From positions 1 through 64,000 of the forward strand of contig UPYI01000009.1 in NCBI GenBank assembly GCA_900538555.1: DNA of 64,000 nt. The letters are read 5' to 3'. Both the position numbers and the translations under genes were made by a program. The first letter of the stretch is position 1. Each line of letters begins with the position of its first letter. Under the pieces are notes generated by a model. That model saw only the letters and a program-made list of their open reading frames with translations. It made no database searches and was not told the DNA's origin. Shown in pieces: positions 51,776-60,737 of the stretch. Source of the DNA: an uncultured Porphyromonadaceae bacterium (GTDB taxonomy: Bacteria; Bacteroidota; Bacteroidia; Bacteroidales; Barnesiellaceae).

Positions 51776-53056
51776 TCACGGCCGCTCCCCGACCGTAACT
51801 TCAATCTCCTGCACGGCTTCTTTGAACACATCATCACCGGGAGCCTCTGCACACAAAGTAATTTTCGCTCTGCGCTTAGGTTCATTCCACGTGGGATGAG
51901 AACGGTCGATACGAAATGTACTGTCATTGACAGCGGTTGCAGGTCCGCACATCAATTTCACTTTAATTATCGAACGATCGCGTACCGAGAGCGACGATTT
52001 GCGTAAACTATCGGTAAAGACAGCCCGAACCGTAAACGTATCGTCCTCGTCGGGGACAAGGCGGGCTGACACTTTACAATGCCGGTCGGGGTGATAATCC
52101 ATCAGCGAACCGTCGGCATTCACAAAATGAAGCCAGCAGGACTGTTTGTTCAAGGTCTCGGCATAGCGCCGCTCCGCCCATATCGCCATCTCCTCGTCGA
52201 AATACCAGAAAGCATCGTGCCGGCAACCTTTGTATGATGCAAAAGGAGCAGGCAGAGCGCGTTGCTGCTGCGTAGGATTCCACCGTTGGGCGAGCCAGCC
52301 GCAAGTAGGATCGATTTTGCGCAACGTTTTCCCGCCGGCTCGCTGCTGCAACGATTTTTCGATAAAACGAGCTATATAATCGGCTGTACGTTCCGACATA
52401 TCGAAATGTCCGCGTCCCGCATCCCCGAGAAAAGAGATACAACTATTGGGATACATCAGTCGGAAGGCAAGAGCTGGTAAAAGACGGGCTTCCCACCATT
52501 CGTATTCCCCCATGATCATCAGCCCCGGTATGCCGTCGATATTACGGGTACGTCCCCACTCGATATTCTCACGACCGTAACCGCAAAGGTTCGTGCGCGG
52601 AGCATCGCCGTGAAAAGAAATGATACAGAGCGTACGATCGGGATTCCATGCGGCAAAATTCCACGGGAATGTGGCCTGCGCGGAATGACCGAAAGGAATG
52701 ACCGGAGCGGCAACGATTTCGGGATGTCCCGTGCCCGAAGCAAAGTCCGCCATGATCTTCTCGAACCTCTCCTGACAACCCTTCGTCACATCCCAGTTCT
52801 GTGAACCGTCCTGTATAAAAGCCATCGCAACCCCCAGCCTGTCCATCTGCCGACAGAAATTATCGCTACGGAACAGCACCTCCTCGGTCATGTTCCGGTG
52901 ACAATAAAGCACGGCACAGACCGAATCGGCACCGTGAGGCATACGGATATACGTACGGATCCCGTCGATGACCGCCACATAATCGGACGGCACATAGGCT
53001 TTAAGTGTGCCGCATACCGCGAAAAAGAGCCATAGAAATACAAGACGCAAATTCAT
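51776..53056 (-). CDS. Exported alpha/beta-hydrolase-like protein linked to pectin enzymes
   Basis: The 426-residue protein has a signal peptide (about 1-20). An alpha/beta-hydrolase core is suggested by VIPFGHSAQATFPWNFA (nucleophile Ser125), FLGDAGRGHFDMSE (Asp212, His217) and an oxyanion-like YCHRNMTEE near 51. The C-terminal third looks like a separate beta domain (VSARLVPDEDDTFTVRAVF). I do not know a named family; similar proteins occur beside pectin or rhamnogalacturonan genes in Bacteroidetes. An ester-removing role on decorated pectin is an inference. It follows the GH127 gene by 2 nt, so they share a transcript. Confidence 0.7.
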   Translation of the reverse strand: MNLRLVFLWLFFAVCGTLKAYVPSDYVAVIDGIRTYIRMPHGADSVCAVLYCHRNMTEEVLFRSDNFCRQMDRLGVAMAFIQDGSQNWDVTKGCQERFEKIMADFASGTGHPEIVAAPVIPFGHSAQATFPWNFAAWNPDRTLCIISFHGDAPRTNLCGYGRENIEWGRTRNIDGIPGLMIMGEYEWWEARLLPALAFRLMYPNSCISFLGDAGRGHFDMSERTADYIARFIEKSLQQRAGGKTLRKIDPTCGWLAQRWNPTQQQRALPAPFASYKGCRHDAFWYFDEEMAIWAERRYAETLNKQSCWLHFVNADGSLMDYHPDRHCKVSARLVPDEDDTFTVRAVFTDSLRKSSLSVRDRSIIKVKLMCGPATAVNDSTFRIDRSHPTWNEPKRRAKITLCAEAPGDDVFKEAVQEIEVTVGERP

Positions 53057-53058
53057 GA

Positions 53059-54993
53059 CTACCTACTGTTTTCGATCTCCCAATAGACTACATACCGGCA
53101 ACGATGGGCATCGTATAACGGTAAAATCTCAACACCATCCGGCGACATGAAGTGCAGGGGCAAACTACCCTTTTTCACGGTTGCCAGAGGATCGGCAGGG
53201 TCTATCTTCAAACGCGAAGGAAGATTAGCCGGGATGTGGTAGTTGTACGTATAATAGTCATTTCTGACAGTCGGATCGGAGAAAGGTGCAGGAGCATCCA
53301 TACCCTCGGTACCGAGATTCCCGACCAGTACAACCGGACCGTAAAGCAACGCCCCGCGACGAGGATTATCGGATGTGGTTTCGACACGGAGTGTCATGGG
53401 ATAGGTCACCTCCACCCGATCGCCTTTACGCCATTTACGGTCGATAACAATATAGGAAGACGGTACGCTCTTCACCGGAATTTGCTTTCCATTGACTTTC
53501 ACAACCGGCTTTCCGCTCCATGCAGGATAGCGGAGATTGAACCGGACTTTTGCATTCGAAGATTCCGTAACGGTCAGAAGAATCTGTTCCGATTCGGGGA
53601 AAAGGGTTTCCTGCCGTAACCGAAGCCCTTTCTCTCTCCAATGAAGTTCCGACGGAATGAAAAGATTGACAAAAAGTTCCTCGTAGTTATGATAATAAAT
53701 GCTTTCGGCATATTTGGCGTGGCTCTCGAATCCGCTACCCACGCAACACCAGAAAGATTGTTCGGGCGTACTATACACCTTGTACGCTCCGGTCAGCAAC
53801 GGCAGGAAATAGCACACCATACCCGACTCGGTGTCCTGTTGTGCCAATATATGATTGTAAAGGGCTCGTTCGTAATAATCTGCCACTGCCGGGTCGGTAT
53901 CCCAACAGAAGATATGGCGCGAGAGTTTAAGCATATTATAGGTACAGCATGTCTCACCCGTATATCCGTTGATGAATTTCGACAGGCTGTCGGGATCGAA
54001 ATAATGCTCCTTCTGACTGAGCGAACCGGTGACAAACGAATGGCGGTCTGCCATTTCGCACCAAAAATGCCGGGCAATTTCAGACGCTTCGCCATTACCC
54101 GTGAGTTCGTAGTTCCGCGCCTCGCCGATAACTTTGGGGATAAATGTATTGGTGTGCTTCGTCCCGAAATTGTAGTCACCCTGTTTGAGCGGATCTATCA
54201 CATCGTTGTGGTAGAAATACTCCGCCATTTCTTTAAAATGAGAGTTACCGGTGATCGAATACAGATTATAAAACGCTTCGTTCATTCCGCCAAACTCATT
54301 GCGAAGCATCAGGCGGCGTGTCGATTCGCTTTGGACAGATAATTTGTTCCATGCCCATTCGCCCATCCCGACCGCAATGGCAAGAGCCTCTTCATTCCCG
54401 ATATAAAGATACTGATCGATAAGCCCCGACATAAGTTTATGAAGCGTGTACCACGGAGCCCATACACCTTTGCCCCTAAGATTGCGGTTGATAAGTTCTT
54501 CGGGAAAAGCACTGAGATAGCCTTTGTCTCCGAGAGCGGTCTGTACTTCGGCAAGTCCCGACACAAGGCTGTCGCCTTTTAGTTTGAAAACTTCCGCCCC
54601 GGTAGCCGCATACATAAGTCCGTAGGCAGAAAGAAGATGCCCGGTCGTATGTCCACGCAGATCACAGTCAAGAGATTCCCAACCGCCCAATTTTTTCACA
54701 CTCTCATATCCGCCTTCAAGTCCGGCAAAAACTCCGGCATTATTGCGAAAACTATGCAACAGGCGACCGACCGGAATAGATGCCATCCATGCCGAGTCGC
54801 GCACCAGATTCTCCCGTACACGCCCGTCCAACAGACGTACATCGCACAAATCGAAACTTTTCGCTTTGACAGATGCCGTATTTCCGACCTTGAATTTTCC
54901 TTCGAACTGACCGGGATAAACCGACTGTGCGTCAGCCGATGATACCCCGAAGCAGAGCCATGCCGCGATGATATATGCAACTCTTGTTTTCAT
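53059..54993 (-). CDS. Beta-L-arabinofuranosidase, GH127/GH146 type
   Basis: The 644-residue protein has a signal peptide (about 1-22) and the DUF1680 (alpha/alpha)6 core. GYTGETCCTYNMLKLSR (Glu347, Cys349) and SFWCCVGSGFESHAKY (Cys416, Cys417) fit the Cys3-Glu zinc site of HypBA1, in which one of the paired Cys acts as nucleophile. GGWESLDCDLRGHTTGHLLSAYG and NEFGGMNEAFYNLY are also typical. Such enzymes release L-arabinofuranose from beta-1,2- or other beta-linked oligosaccharides, here probably from the pectic side chains that also carry galactan. GH127 versus GH146 is not decided. Confidence 0.9.
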   Translation of the reverse strand: MKTRVAYIIAAWLCFGVSSADAQSVYPGQFEGKFKVGNTASVKAKSFDLCDVRLLDGRVRENLVRDSAWMASIPVGRLLHSFRNNAGVFAGLEGGYESVKKLGGWESLDCDLRGHTTGHLLSAYGLMYAATGAEVFKLKGDSLVSGLAEVQTALGDKGYLSAFPEELINRNLRGKGVWAPWYTLHKLMSGLIDQYLYIGNEEALAIAVGMGEWAWNKLSVQSESTRRLMLRNEFGGMNEAFYNLYSITGNSHFKEMAEYFYHNDVIDPLKQGDYNFGTKHTNTFIPKVIGEARNYELTGNGEASEIARHFWCEMADRHSFVTGSLSQKEHYFDPDSLSKFINGYTGETCCTYNMLKLSRHIFCWDTDPAVADYYERALYNHILAQQDTESGMVCYFLPLLTGAYKVYSTPEQSFWCCVGSGFESHAKYAESIYYHNYEELFVNLFIPSELHWREKGLRLRQETLFPESEQILLTVTESSNAKVRFNLRYPAWSGKPVVKVNGKQIPVKSVPSSYIVIDRKWRKGDRVEVTYPMTLRVETTSDNPRRGALLYGPVVLVGNLGTEGMDAPAPFSDPTVRNDYYTYNYHIPANLPSRLKIDPADPLATVKKGSLPLHFMSPDGVEILPLYDAHRCRYVVYWEIENSR

Positions 54994-55128
54994 TGGTTAA
55001 TTATATGGTTAAATGAATTTCATTTTTAAATTTTTCAGTTCAGTCCGCCGACTTTACTTGAATCAGATAAACAAGAAATACGACTGTCGGCAGCACGACA
55101 CCCAAACCGCACACGCATCGTTTCTCCG

Positions 55129-56562
55129 TTATTTGAATACCACATTCTCGACATGTTCGCCGATAAAGATTCTACCCATGTCGCCGGTTTTATACCACTT
55201 GGGCTTGTCGGGCATATCGTCGCTGATGCGTTTCCCGTTGATCACCAGATTGTCGAAAGTGATATGGCTCACCTTCCGTTCCGAATTGTAGCCCGAAATA
55301 ATCGAAATTTCCGCATTCCTGCCATTGTAAACAATATCCTTGAAAAGCACATTGTGAATGCCCCGACCGGGTGCAAGACAATATTTCTTGTTGTAAAAGA
55401 TACGGATGTTGAGCAATTGTCCCAACCGGAAATCTTCCACACGGATGTCGTCGAATACCACATTGCGCACCAGATTATTATCACCGCAGTTGATCGTAAA
55501 GCACCCTTGATAATCCAGTTGCATCTCCTGATGGTCCAATATATCTATATTCCGGTACAATACATTCTCGATCACATCATTGCCCTCGGCATTCCCGTGG
55601 AGACCGATCATAATCGGATGTGCGACATCCGCCCACAAAGTAGAATTTTTCATCGTGATGTTACGACATCCGCCGCCGAACCCTTTACGGGTAGCATAGA
55701 TCGTAGAACAGTCGTCGCTATTGCGGCAAAACACCCCGTCGTAGCAAATGTTGTTGCTGGCAAATACATTCATGCCGTCGCCCCAGTTGTAAGAACTGAT
55801 CGCCTTGACATTACTTATCCATACCGAGTCGCAATTCCCGGCGGGAAGCTGAGTAACGATAATACCGTCTACCTTTATATTTTTGGAACGACGGAGGCTC
55901 ACCCCTTCGCCGCGTCCTTCGGGATGCACTTCACCCCGACCGAAAATATTCACATTCTCCACGCCATCGGCTATCAACGTTGCTTTCACCCGTGCCCCGC
56001 CATCGACATAGACCGTCGTATTGGAAGCGATCCGCAACGTATCGCCCGGGAAAGTATGCACGCCGGGGGCAAAATAGATCAGATTCTTATTTCTCTTTGC
56101 CCGCTTCAATGCAGCCTTCGACGGACGAAGGGTATCGATCGGATTAGCAAAAAGGTGCAGATTATGGAAAATATCGCCGTTAAATTCCACCGACAGGTTT
56201 GCGGGACGGTCTAACGAAAAAGTAATTGAAGAATCGTTCGCCTGATGTGTAATCGAATACGACAACGGACGAATACGGGCTTGTTCGATCATCCCGCCAT
56301 GCGATACGACTTTAACTTCCACCTTGTCCGAAAAATCGAAATAGCTCATCGAAGCAATCTCTACCTTATGACGAGTGCCGGTCACACGGTCTACCTTTAC
56401 CGGATAGACCGCAATCTCGCGCCATGCACCACCCGGTTCACGCACAGAAACGGTATAATCGTCCGAAACATCTACATCGGGAGCTGCCGGATATGTCACG
56501 AGCTCGCTATGAGCAGACAAGGAAAAAGCAACCGCCCACATCAGGAATAACCTCTTCTTCAT
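55129..56562 (-). CDS. Right-handed beta-helix glycosidase, GH28-like
   Basis: The 477-residue protein has a signal peptide (about 1-19), an N-terminal beta domain to about 150, then a parallel beta-helix with repeated N-I-turn steps (NVNIFGRGEVHPEG, NIKVDGIIV, NWGDGMNVFAS, RNSDDCSTIYATRKGFGGGCRNITMKNS split over two turns). The Asp pairs in WGDGMN and NSDDC resemble the polygalacturonase catalytic Asp set, but the usual RIK motif is absent, so the exact activity is uncertain. A 135-nt gap separates it from GH127; all three genes read toward the PUL operon. Confidence 0.75.
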   Translation of the reverse strand: MKKRLFLMWAVAFSLSAHSELVTYPAAPDVDVSDDYTVSVREPGGAWREIAVYPVKVDRVTGTRHKVEIASMSYFDFSDKVEVKVVSHGGMIEQARIRPLSYSITHQANDSSITFSLDRPANLSVEFNGDIFHNLHLFANPIDTLRPSKAALKRAKRNKNLIYFAPGVHTFPGDTLRIASNTTVYVDGGARVKATLIADGVENVNIFGRGEVHPEGRGEGVSLRRSKNIKVDGIIVTQLPAGNCDSVWISNVKAISSYNWGDGMNVFASNNICYDGVFCRNSDDCSTIYATRKGFGGGCRNITMKNSTLWADVAHPIMIGLHGNAEGNDVIENVLYRNIDILDHQEMQLDYQGCFTINCGDNNLVRNVVFDDIRVEDFRLGQLLNIRIFYNKKYCLAPGRGIHNVLFKDIVYNGRNAEISIISGYNSERKVSHITFDNLVINGKRISDDMPDKPKWYKTGDMGRIFIGEHVENVVFK

Positions 56563-56638
56563 ATTATCATCAATTTTACTTTATTATAATACGGAAAAAG
56601 TTATATTCTCACTCAATCGGGCAAGGAATAAAAACAAA

Positions 56639-56668
56639 AGCGGCTTTCGAATTACTTCAAAAGCCGCT
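56639..56668 (-). terminator. Terminator of tRNA-Ala
   Basis: A 9-bp stem (AGCGGCTTT/AAAGCCGCT) is followed on the minus strand by TTTGTTTTTATT, 9 nt after the tRNA 3' end. Confidence 0.85.
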
Positions 56669-56676
56669 CGGAAAAG

Positions 56677-56750
56677 TGGAGTATAGCGGACTCGAACCGC
56701 TCACCTCGACACTGCCAGTGTCGCGCTCTAGCCAGATGAGCTAATACCCC
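56677..56750 (-). tRNA. tRNA-Ala (anticodon GGC)
   Basis: On the minus strand a full cloverleaf: acceptor GGGGTAT pairs with ATACTCC (one G-T), D-arm GCTC/GAGC, anticodon stem CGACA/TGTCG with loop CTGGCAG (anticodon GGC), T-arm GAGCG/CGCTA-type with TTCGAGT, discriminator A. CCA is not encoded. A near-consensus CATCTTTG box lies just upstream. Confidence 0.95.
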
Positions 56751-56833
56751 GTATTTCTGACGATGCAAAGATGAAAATATATTCTGAAATACACAAATTT
56801 TCGGGACATAATTTAATTTTTGTACTACTTTTG

Positions 56834-56908
56834 TAGAAGATACGTGGCATCTCGGCATAGATCTTCAAACAAGTTTGAGCTTTCTGCTCTCGATTTGCAG
56901 TATCTTTG
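56834..56908 (+). repeat. Palindromic repeat form B with promoter, upstream of DUF4286-ruvC
   Basis: One unit from GAAGATACGTGGCATCTCGG through the hairpin centre CAAACAAGTTTG (56866-56877) to TATCTTTG (56901-56908), which points at the gene starting at 56936. Confidence 0.8.
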
Positions 56909-56935
56909 TATCTCATTTTTATTTATATAGCATAT

Positions 56936-57244
56936 ATGTTAGTCTATAATACAACCTATCATGCCGACAAAACCCGAAAAGAGGAGTTTGTAAACTGGCT
57001 TCGCAACGAATACATTCCCCAAGCCCTGCAACGCGACGAATTGAGCGAAACAAAATTATGTCGGGTATTGGCAGAAGATGAAAACGACGGAATGAGCATT
57101 TCGCTGCAATTCCACGTACACGATCTGGACACTCTCTCCCGTTGGTATGAAGCCTGCGGAGAATCGCTACTGAACGAAATGCGACGCAAATTCGGCAATC
57201 AGGTCGCCGGTTTTTCCACCTTACTCGAAGTTCTGGATATTTAG
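56936..57244 (+). CDS. DUF4286 family protein
   Basis: The 102-residue protein begins MLVYNTTYHADKTRKEEFVNWL and continues EYIPQALQRDELSETKLCRVL, matching DUF4286, a small Bacteroidota family of unknown role with a ferredoxin-like or dimeric alpha/beta barrel appearance. Codon 11 of a longer open frame is the true start. Only 2 nt separate its stop from ruvC, and this pairing is common in the phylum, which hints at a link with recombination, though none is shown. The promoter is in the repeat unit upstream. Confidence 0.85.
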   Translation: MLVYNTTYHADKTRKEEFVNWLRNEYIPQALQRDELSETKLCRVLAEDENDGMSISLQFHVHDLDTLSRWYEACGESLLNEMRRKFGNQVAGFSTLLEVLDI

Positions 57245-57246
57245 AC

Positions 57247-57834
57247 ATGGAAAACGACCGCATCATTATCGGGATCGACCCGGGAACGAACGTCATGGGA
57301 TACGGCGTGATCCGTGTGGTGAACAACCGCCCGGAACTGCTGGCTATGGGTGTACTGCAACTGAACAAATTCGAGAGCCACTACCTTCGGTTGCGCCGGA
57401 TATTCGAACGGGTAATCGGACTGATCGAACAATACCTGCCCGACGAAATGGCTATCGAAGCTCCGTTCTTCGGCAAGAACGTACAATCGATGCTCAAACT
57501 CGGCCGCGCACAAGGCGTAGCGATGGCAGCCGCCTTGTCGCGCGATATTCCGATTACGGAATATGCCCCGCTGAAAATAAAAATGTCGATCACCGGGAAC
57601 GGCGGTGCATCGAAAGAACAGGTAGCCAACATGCTGCAACGGATACTGAAAATACCGCAAGAAAATATGTTGCCCCAGCTCGATGCGACCGACGGTCTGG
57701 CGGCAGCCATGTGCCACTTCTACCAAAGCAGCCGTCCCACCATCGAAAAAGGGTACAACAGTTGGAAAGATTTTATCAATAAACATCCGGATAAAGTTCG
57801 AGGCGGGACAAGCAAGGCTACACCCAAAGAGTGA
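57247..57834 (+). CDS. ruvC: Crossover junction endodeoxyribonuclease RuvC
   Basis: The 195-residue nuclease has IIIGIDPGTNVMGYGVI (catalytic Asp11), MAIEAPFFGKNVQSMLKLGRAQG (catalytic Glu), and LDATDGLAAAMCHFYQ (the last acidic pair), and so retains the complete acidic active site. RuvC resolves Holliday junctions. The C-terminal extension of about 25 residues (KGYNSWKDFINKHPDK) is usual in Bacteroidota. It is co-transcribed with the DUF4286 gene. Confidence 0.96.
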   Translation: MENDRIIIGIDPGTNVMGYGVIRVVNNRPELLAMGVLQLNKFESHYLRLRRIFERVIGLIEQYLPDEMAIEAPFFGKNVQSMLKLGRAQGVAMAAALSRDIPITEYAPLKIKMSITGNGGASKEQVANMLQRILKIPQENMLPQLDATDGLAAAMCHFYQSSRPTIEKGYNSWKDFINKHPDKVRGGTSKATPKE

Positions 57835-57983
57835 ACAGGAACTTTCCCCTTCCGATATACGATATAAAAAGGGTTTCCGCCGAATCGAAAACGGCAGCGA
57901 ACATCAAACGGCGTTGGCGTGTTATAATGCCAAAACGTTTATTTTCTCCGCGTCAGCCGACCGGAATAAATTATTTATATCGT

Positions 57984-58514
57984 ATGGAAAAAATTACGCT
58001 CAAAGGTACACCCGTCCATACATACGGGTCGTTACCGGGGAAAGGATCATTAGCCCCCTGCTTTACGCTGACACAAACCGATTTAAGTGAATTTTCGCTG
58101 CGCGATCTGAAAGGGAAACGGATTGTCATGAATATCTTCCCGAGTCTGGATACCGCCGTATGCGCCACTTCGGTCCGTAAATTCAACCAGGAAGCGGCAA
58201 ACCTCGACAATACGGTGGTGCTCGCCATATCGAAAGACCTGCCATTCGCCCAGTCGAGATTCTGCACGACGGAGGGCATACACAACCTGATTACCCTCTC
58301 CGCTTTCCGTTCTCCCGAATTTTCAAAGGCATTCGGTGTAGAAATGATCGACGGTCCGTTAGCCGGGCTGTTGGCACGCGCAGTGGTCGTAATCGACGAA
58401 AACGGATTGATCACCTACAAAGAATTAGTCCCCGAAATATCGCAAGAACCGGATTACGAAGCGGCGCTCAAAGCTCTCGGGAAACGGGATATGGTCAATG
58501 CTAAAACGAATTGA
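57984..58514 (+). CDS. tpx: Thiol peroxidase Tpx
   Basis: The 176-residue peroxiredoxin has IFPSLDTAVCATSVRKFN with peroxidatic Cys60 and SRFCTTEGI with resolving Cys94, the two-Cys pattern of atypical Tpx. It reduces hydrogen peroxide and alkyl hydroperoxides with thioredoxin. The start is set at ATG 57984 (MEKITLKG), where the family begins; the longer frame upstream overlaps ruvC and has no Tpx similarity. Its 3' end overlaps the aminotransferase gene on the other strand by 14 nt. Confidence 0.94.
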   Translation: MEKITLKGTPVHTYGSLPGKGSLAPCFTLTQTDLSEFSLRDLKGKRIVMNIFPSLDTAVCATSVRKFNQEAANLDNTVVLAISKDLPFAQSRFCTTEGIHNLITLSAFRSPEFSKAFGVEMIDGPLAGLLARAVVVIDENGLITYKELVPEISQEPDYEAALKALGKRDMVNAKTN

Positions 58515-59622
58515 TTGTCTCGGCAATCTCACAAACCGCCTCGTCGGAAAGAATCGGAGATATAGGCAGACTGACCACTTCTGTTGCCAATCGTTCCGCA
58601 ACCGGAAGCGACAATGAACGATACTCCCGATAACAATCCTGCTTGTGCGGAGGTATGGGGTAGTGGATTCCGGTCCCTACCCCTTTTTCTTCGAGATAGC
58701 TACGGAAACAGTCACGGGCGGCACAGCGCACCACATATTGATGCCACACCTGCTCTTCTGCCGACGGTGCAAACTCGGGCAGCACCACCTGCGGATTCCG
58801 GATTGTCCGGCTATACAATGCCGCAATTTCACGGCGGCGGCAGTTCTCCGCATCCAGATACGGAAGTTTCACCGACAGGAATGCCGCCTGCATTTCATCG
58901 AGACGGCTGTTCAATCCGCAATATATGTTCACATACCGCTCGTGCGAGCCGTAATTTGCCAAAGCCCGGACTACCCGTGCCAGATCGTCGTCGTCGGTAG
59001 TCACGGCACCGCCGTCACCCAACGCACCGAGATTTTTCACCGGATAGAAACTGATACCGGCGGCATCGCCCAACGCACCGGTCATCCGGCTGGCGGAAAA
59101 ACCGGCAACCGACGATTTCGCCCCTATCGCCTGGGCATTGTCCTCCACCACTTTCAAACCATGTCGGCGGGCAACCACTTTCAATGCGTCGTCCCAACAT
59201 ACCCGTCCGTAAAGATGCACGACAAGTATTGCTTTCGTCCGGGGAGTAACAGCCCGTTCGATCAGCGATGTATCGAGATTGTGCGTATGTTCGGACGGTT
59301 CGACGAATACCGGAACCAAACCGTTGTCGGTAATCGCCAGAACAGATGCGATAAACGTGTTGGCTGGAACGATCACTTCGTCGCCCGGCTGCATGACACC
59401 CAATTCGATATATGCCCGGAATATAAGCCGGAGGGCATCCAAGCCGTTCCCGACCCCGATCGTATGCGTCACACCGAGATAACGGCAAAGATCGGATTCG
59501 AACCGTCCGACCGCCTCGCCATGTATATACCAACCGGAGTCGATCACATCGGCGGCGGCTTTTTTCAACGCTTCGGCATACGGAGCGTTATTCTCTTTCA
59601 GCTGTAAAAAAGGATGTTTCAT
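58501..59622 (-). CDS. fdtB: DegT/DnrJ/EryC1-type sugar aminotransferase (FdtB-like)
   Basis: The 373-residue PLP enzyme has HTIGVGNGLDALRL, VIVPANTFIASVLAI, VEDNAQAIGA, and ISFYPVKNLGALGDGGAV with the PLP lysine Lys196. With the preceding 3,4-ketoisomerases it fits FdtB/QdtB, which aminates a dTDP-3-keto-6-deoxyhexose to give dTDP-3-amino-3,6-dideoxy-galactose or -glucose for O-antigen or S-layer glycan. Its ATG overlaps the fdtA stop by 4 nt, so the genes are translationally coupled. RmlA, RmlB and N-acyltransferase genes are not in the window. Confidence 0.85.
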   Translation of the reverse strand: MKHPFLQLKENNAPYAEALKKAAADVIDSGWYIHGEAVGRFESDLCRYLGVTHTIGVGNGLDALRLIFRAYIELGVMQPGDEVIVPANTFIASVLAITDNGLVPVFVEPSEHTHNLDTSLIERAVTPRTKAILVVHLYGRVCWDDALKVVARRHGLKVVEDNAQAIGAKSSVAGFSASRMTGALGDAAGISFYPVKNLGALGDGGAVTTDDDDLARVVRALANYGSHERYVNIYCGLNSRLDEMQAAFLSVKLPYLDAENCRRREIAALYSRTIRNPQVVLPEFAPSAEEQVWHQYVVRCAARDCFRSYLEEKGVGTGIHYPIPPHKQDCYREYRSLSLPVAERLATEVVSLPISPILSDEAVCEIAETINSF

Positions 59623-60053
59623 AAATTATCTTCACCGTTGCCGTATTCGGCGCGGAAATTATCATATTCGCGTATATAATCCGACTCGTCGTAAAATTCG
59701 GATGCCAGTACCAGACAGACCGCTCCCGACGAGAAATTGTTCAGTTCGCGCCAAATGCCCGGAACAATCAACAATCCCTTATCCGGACGATTCAGAAACA
59801 CGGTTCTCCGTTGCGTCCCGTCGTCGATCAATACATCGAAACTGCCGCTCGCTGCCACAAGGAACTGGTACAACTTACGATGGGCATGACCGCCCCGCTC
59901 CTCTCCTGCCGGCACATCGTACAGATAATATACCCGACGCACATCGAACGGCAACTCTTTATTGTTCTCGACAACCGTAATGTTCCCGTTCGGACGTCCG
60001 TGACGGGGTAACGGCATCACCCGGCAATCGTCTACCGTAAATTTATCGTTCAT
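59619..60053 (-). CDS. fdtA: dTDP-6-deoxy-hexos-4-ulose 3,4-ketoisomerase (FdtA/QdtA-type cupin)
   Basis: The 144-residue cupin has PNGNITVVENNKELPFDVRR, YYLYDVPAGEERGGHAHRK with both conserved His (56 and 58), QFLVAASGSFDVLIDDG, and IWRELNNFSSGAVCLVLAS. This is the WxcM/FdtA family, which moves the keto group from C4 to C3 of dTDP-4-keto-6-deoxyglucose before amination. The start is ATG 60053, overlapping the upstream paralogue by 11 nt. The longer frame upstream is read from the paralogue in another frame and is not used. Confidence 0.85.
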   Translation of the reverse strand: MNDKFTVDDCRVMPLPRHGRPNGNITVVENNKELPFDVRRVYYLYDVPAGEERGGHAHRKLYQFLVAASGSFDVLIDDGTQRRTVFLNRPDKGLLIVPGIWRELNNFSSGAVCLVLASEFYDESDYIREYDNFRAEYGNGEDNL

Positions 60054-60456
60054 CTCGCAACTCCTCCCGATACTGATTAAAATCTTCGATATAATCGGCG
60101 GCATCGTACATCGTGGACGACAATACCAACGCCAGCGAATTGGTAGAAAAATTATCCAGTTCACGCCACATCATCGCCGGCACATAAAGTCCGTAATACG
60201 AACGCGCCATGTGATAGCGGCACTGTTCGCTGCCGTCATGCAGCACAACATCGAAACTGCCCGAAAGCGCAATAATAAATTCCTGCTGTTCGCGAAAGGC
60301 ATGCCCTGTGCGGTGTGCATCGCCCGGCACATCATAAAGCCAATAAGTGCGTTTCACCTCGAAAGGCAAGTGACGCCCGCTTTCGATAAACGACAGATTA
60401 CCACGCCGATCGGTAATCTTGGGCAACTGTATCAATTGTACATGTTCAAAACTCAC
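60043..60456 (-). CDS. FdtA-like cupin lacking one conserved histidine
   Basis: The 137-residue protein is clearly a paralogue of the next gene: DRRGNLSFIESGRHLPFEVKRTYWLYDVP, QEFIIALSGSFDVVLHDG and MWRELDNFSTNSLALVLSS. In the HAH motif it has GHAF: His52 is present but the second His is Phe54. In FdtA the two His are catalytic, so this copy may be inactive, act as a partner subunit, or use another stereochemistry. It is first in the three-gene unit; no clear -7 box is seen upstream. Confidence 0.8.
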   Translation of the reverse strand: MSFEHVQLIQLPKITDRRGNLSFIESGRHLPFEVKRTYWLYDVPGDAHRTGHAFREQQEFIIALSGSFDVVLHDGSEQCRYHMARSYYGLYVPAMMWRELDNFSTNSLALVLSSTMYDAADYIEDFNQYREELRDER

Positions 60457-60544
60457 ACTCCGTATATTTTTAACTTATCCGACAAATAATTTCGATCTGT
60501 ATTTTAGGCGCAATTTACAAAATATCTACGATAGTGTCATTCTC

Positions 60545-60730
60545 CCGAAGCGAGAAAAGGCGCATGGTAATGAACGTTTTCGGCAGCTGAGAGCAGAGCC
60601 GAACCTATTCGAGCTATGCCGAAGCAAGAAAAGGTGCATGATAATGAACGTTTTCGACAGCTGAGAGCAGAGCCGAACTTGTTCAGGCTATGCCGAAGCA
60701 AGAAAAGGTGCATGATAATGAGCGTTTTCA
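60545..60730. repeat. Palindromic repeat form A, tandem copies
   Basis: Units with period 74 (AACGTTTTCG at 60573 and 60647, AGCGTTTTCA at 60721), each with CTGAGAGCAGAGCCGAAC and a GAAGCAAGAAAAGGTGCATG end. They lie between the hydrolase gene and the fdtA group. Confidence 0.85.
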
Positions 60731-60737
60731 CTTCTTA

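Noticed and set aside
53152..54342. Plus-strand open frames within the GH127 region
   Set aside because: They are antisense to a complete GH127 gene with catalytic residues and have no start or promoter signals.
57831..57983. N-terminal extension of Tpx
   Set aside because: It overlaps the ruvC stop, has basic low-similarity sequence, and Tpx proteins start at MEKITLKG.
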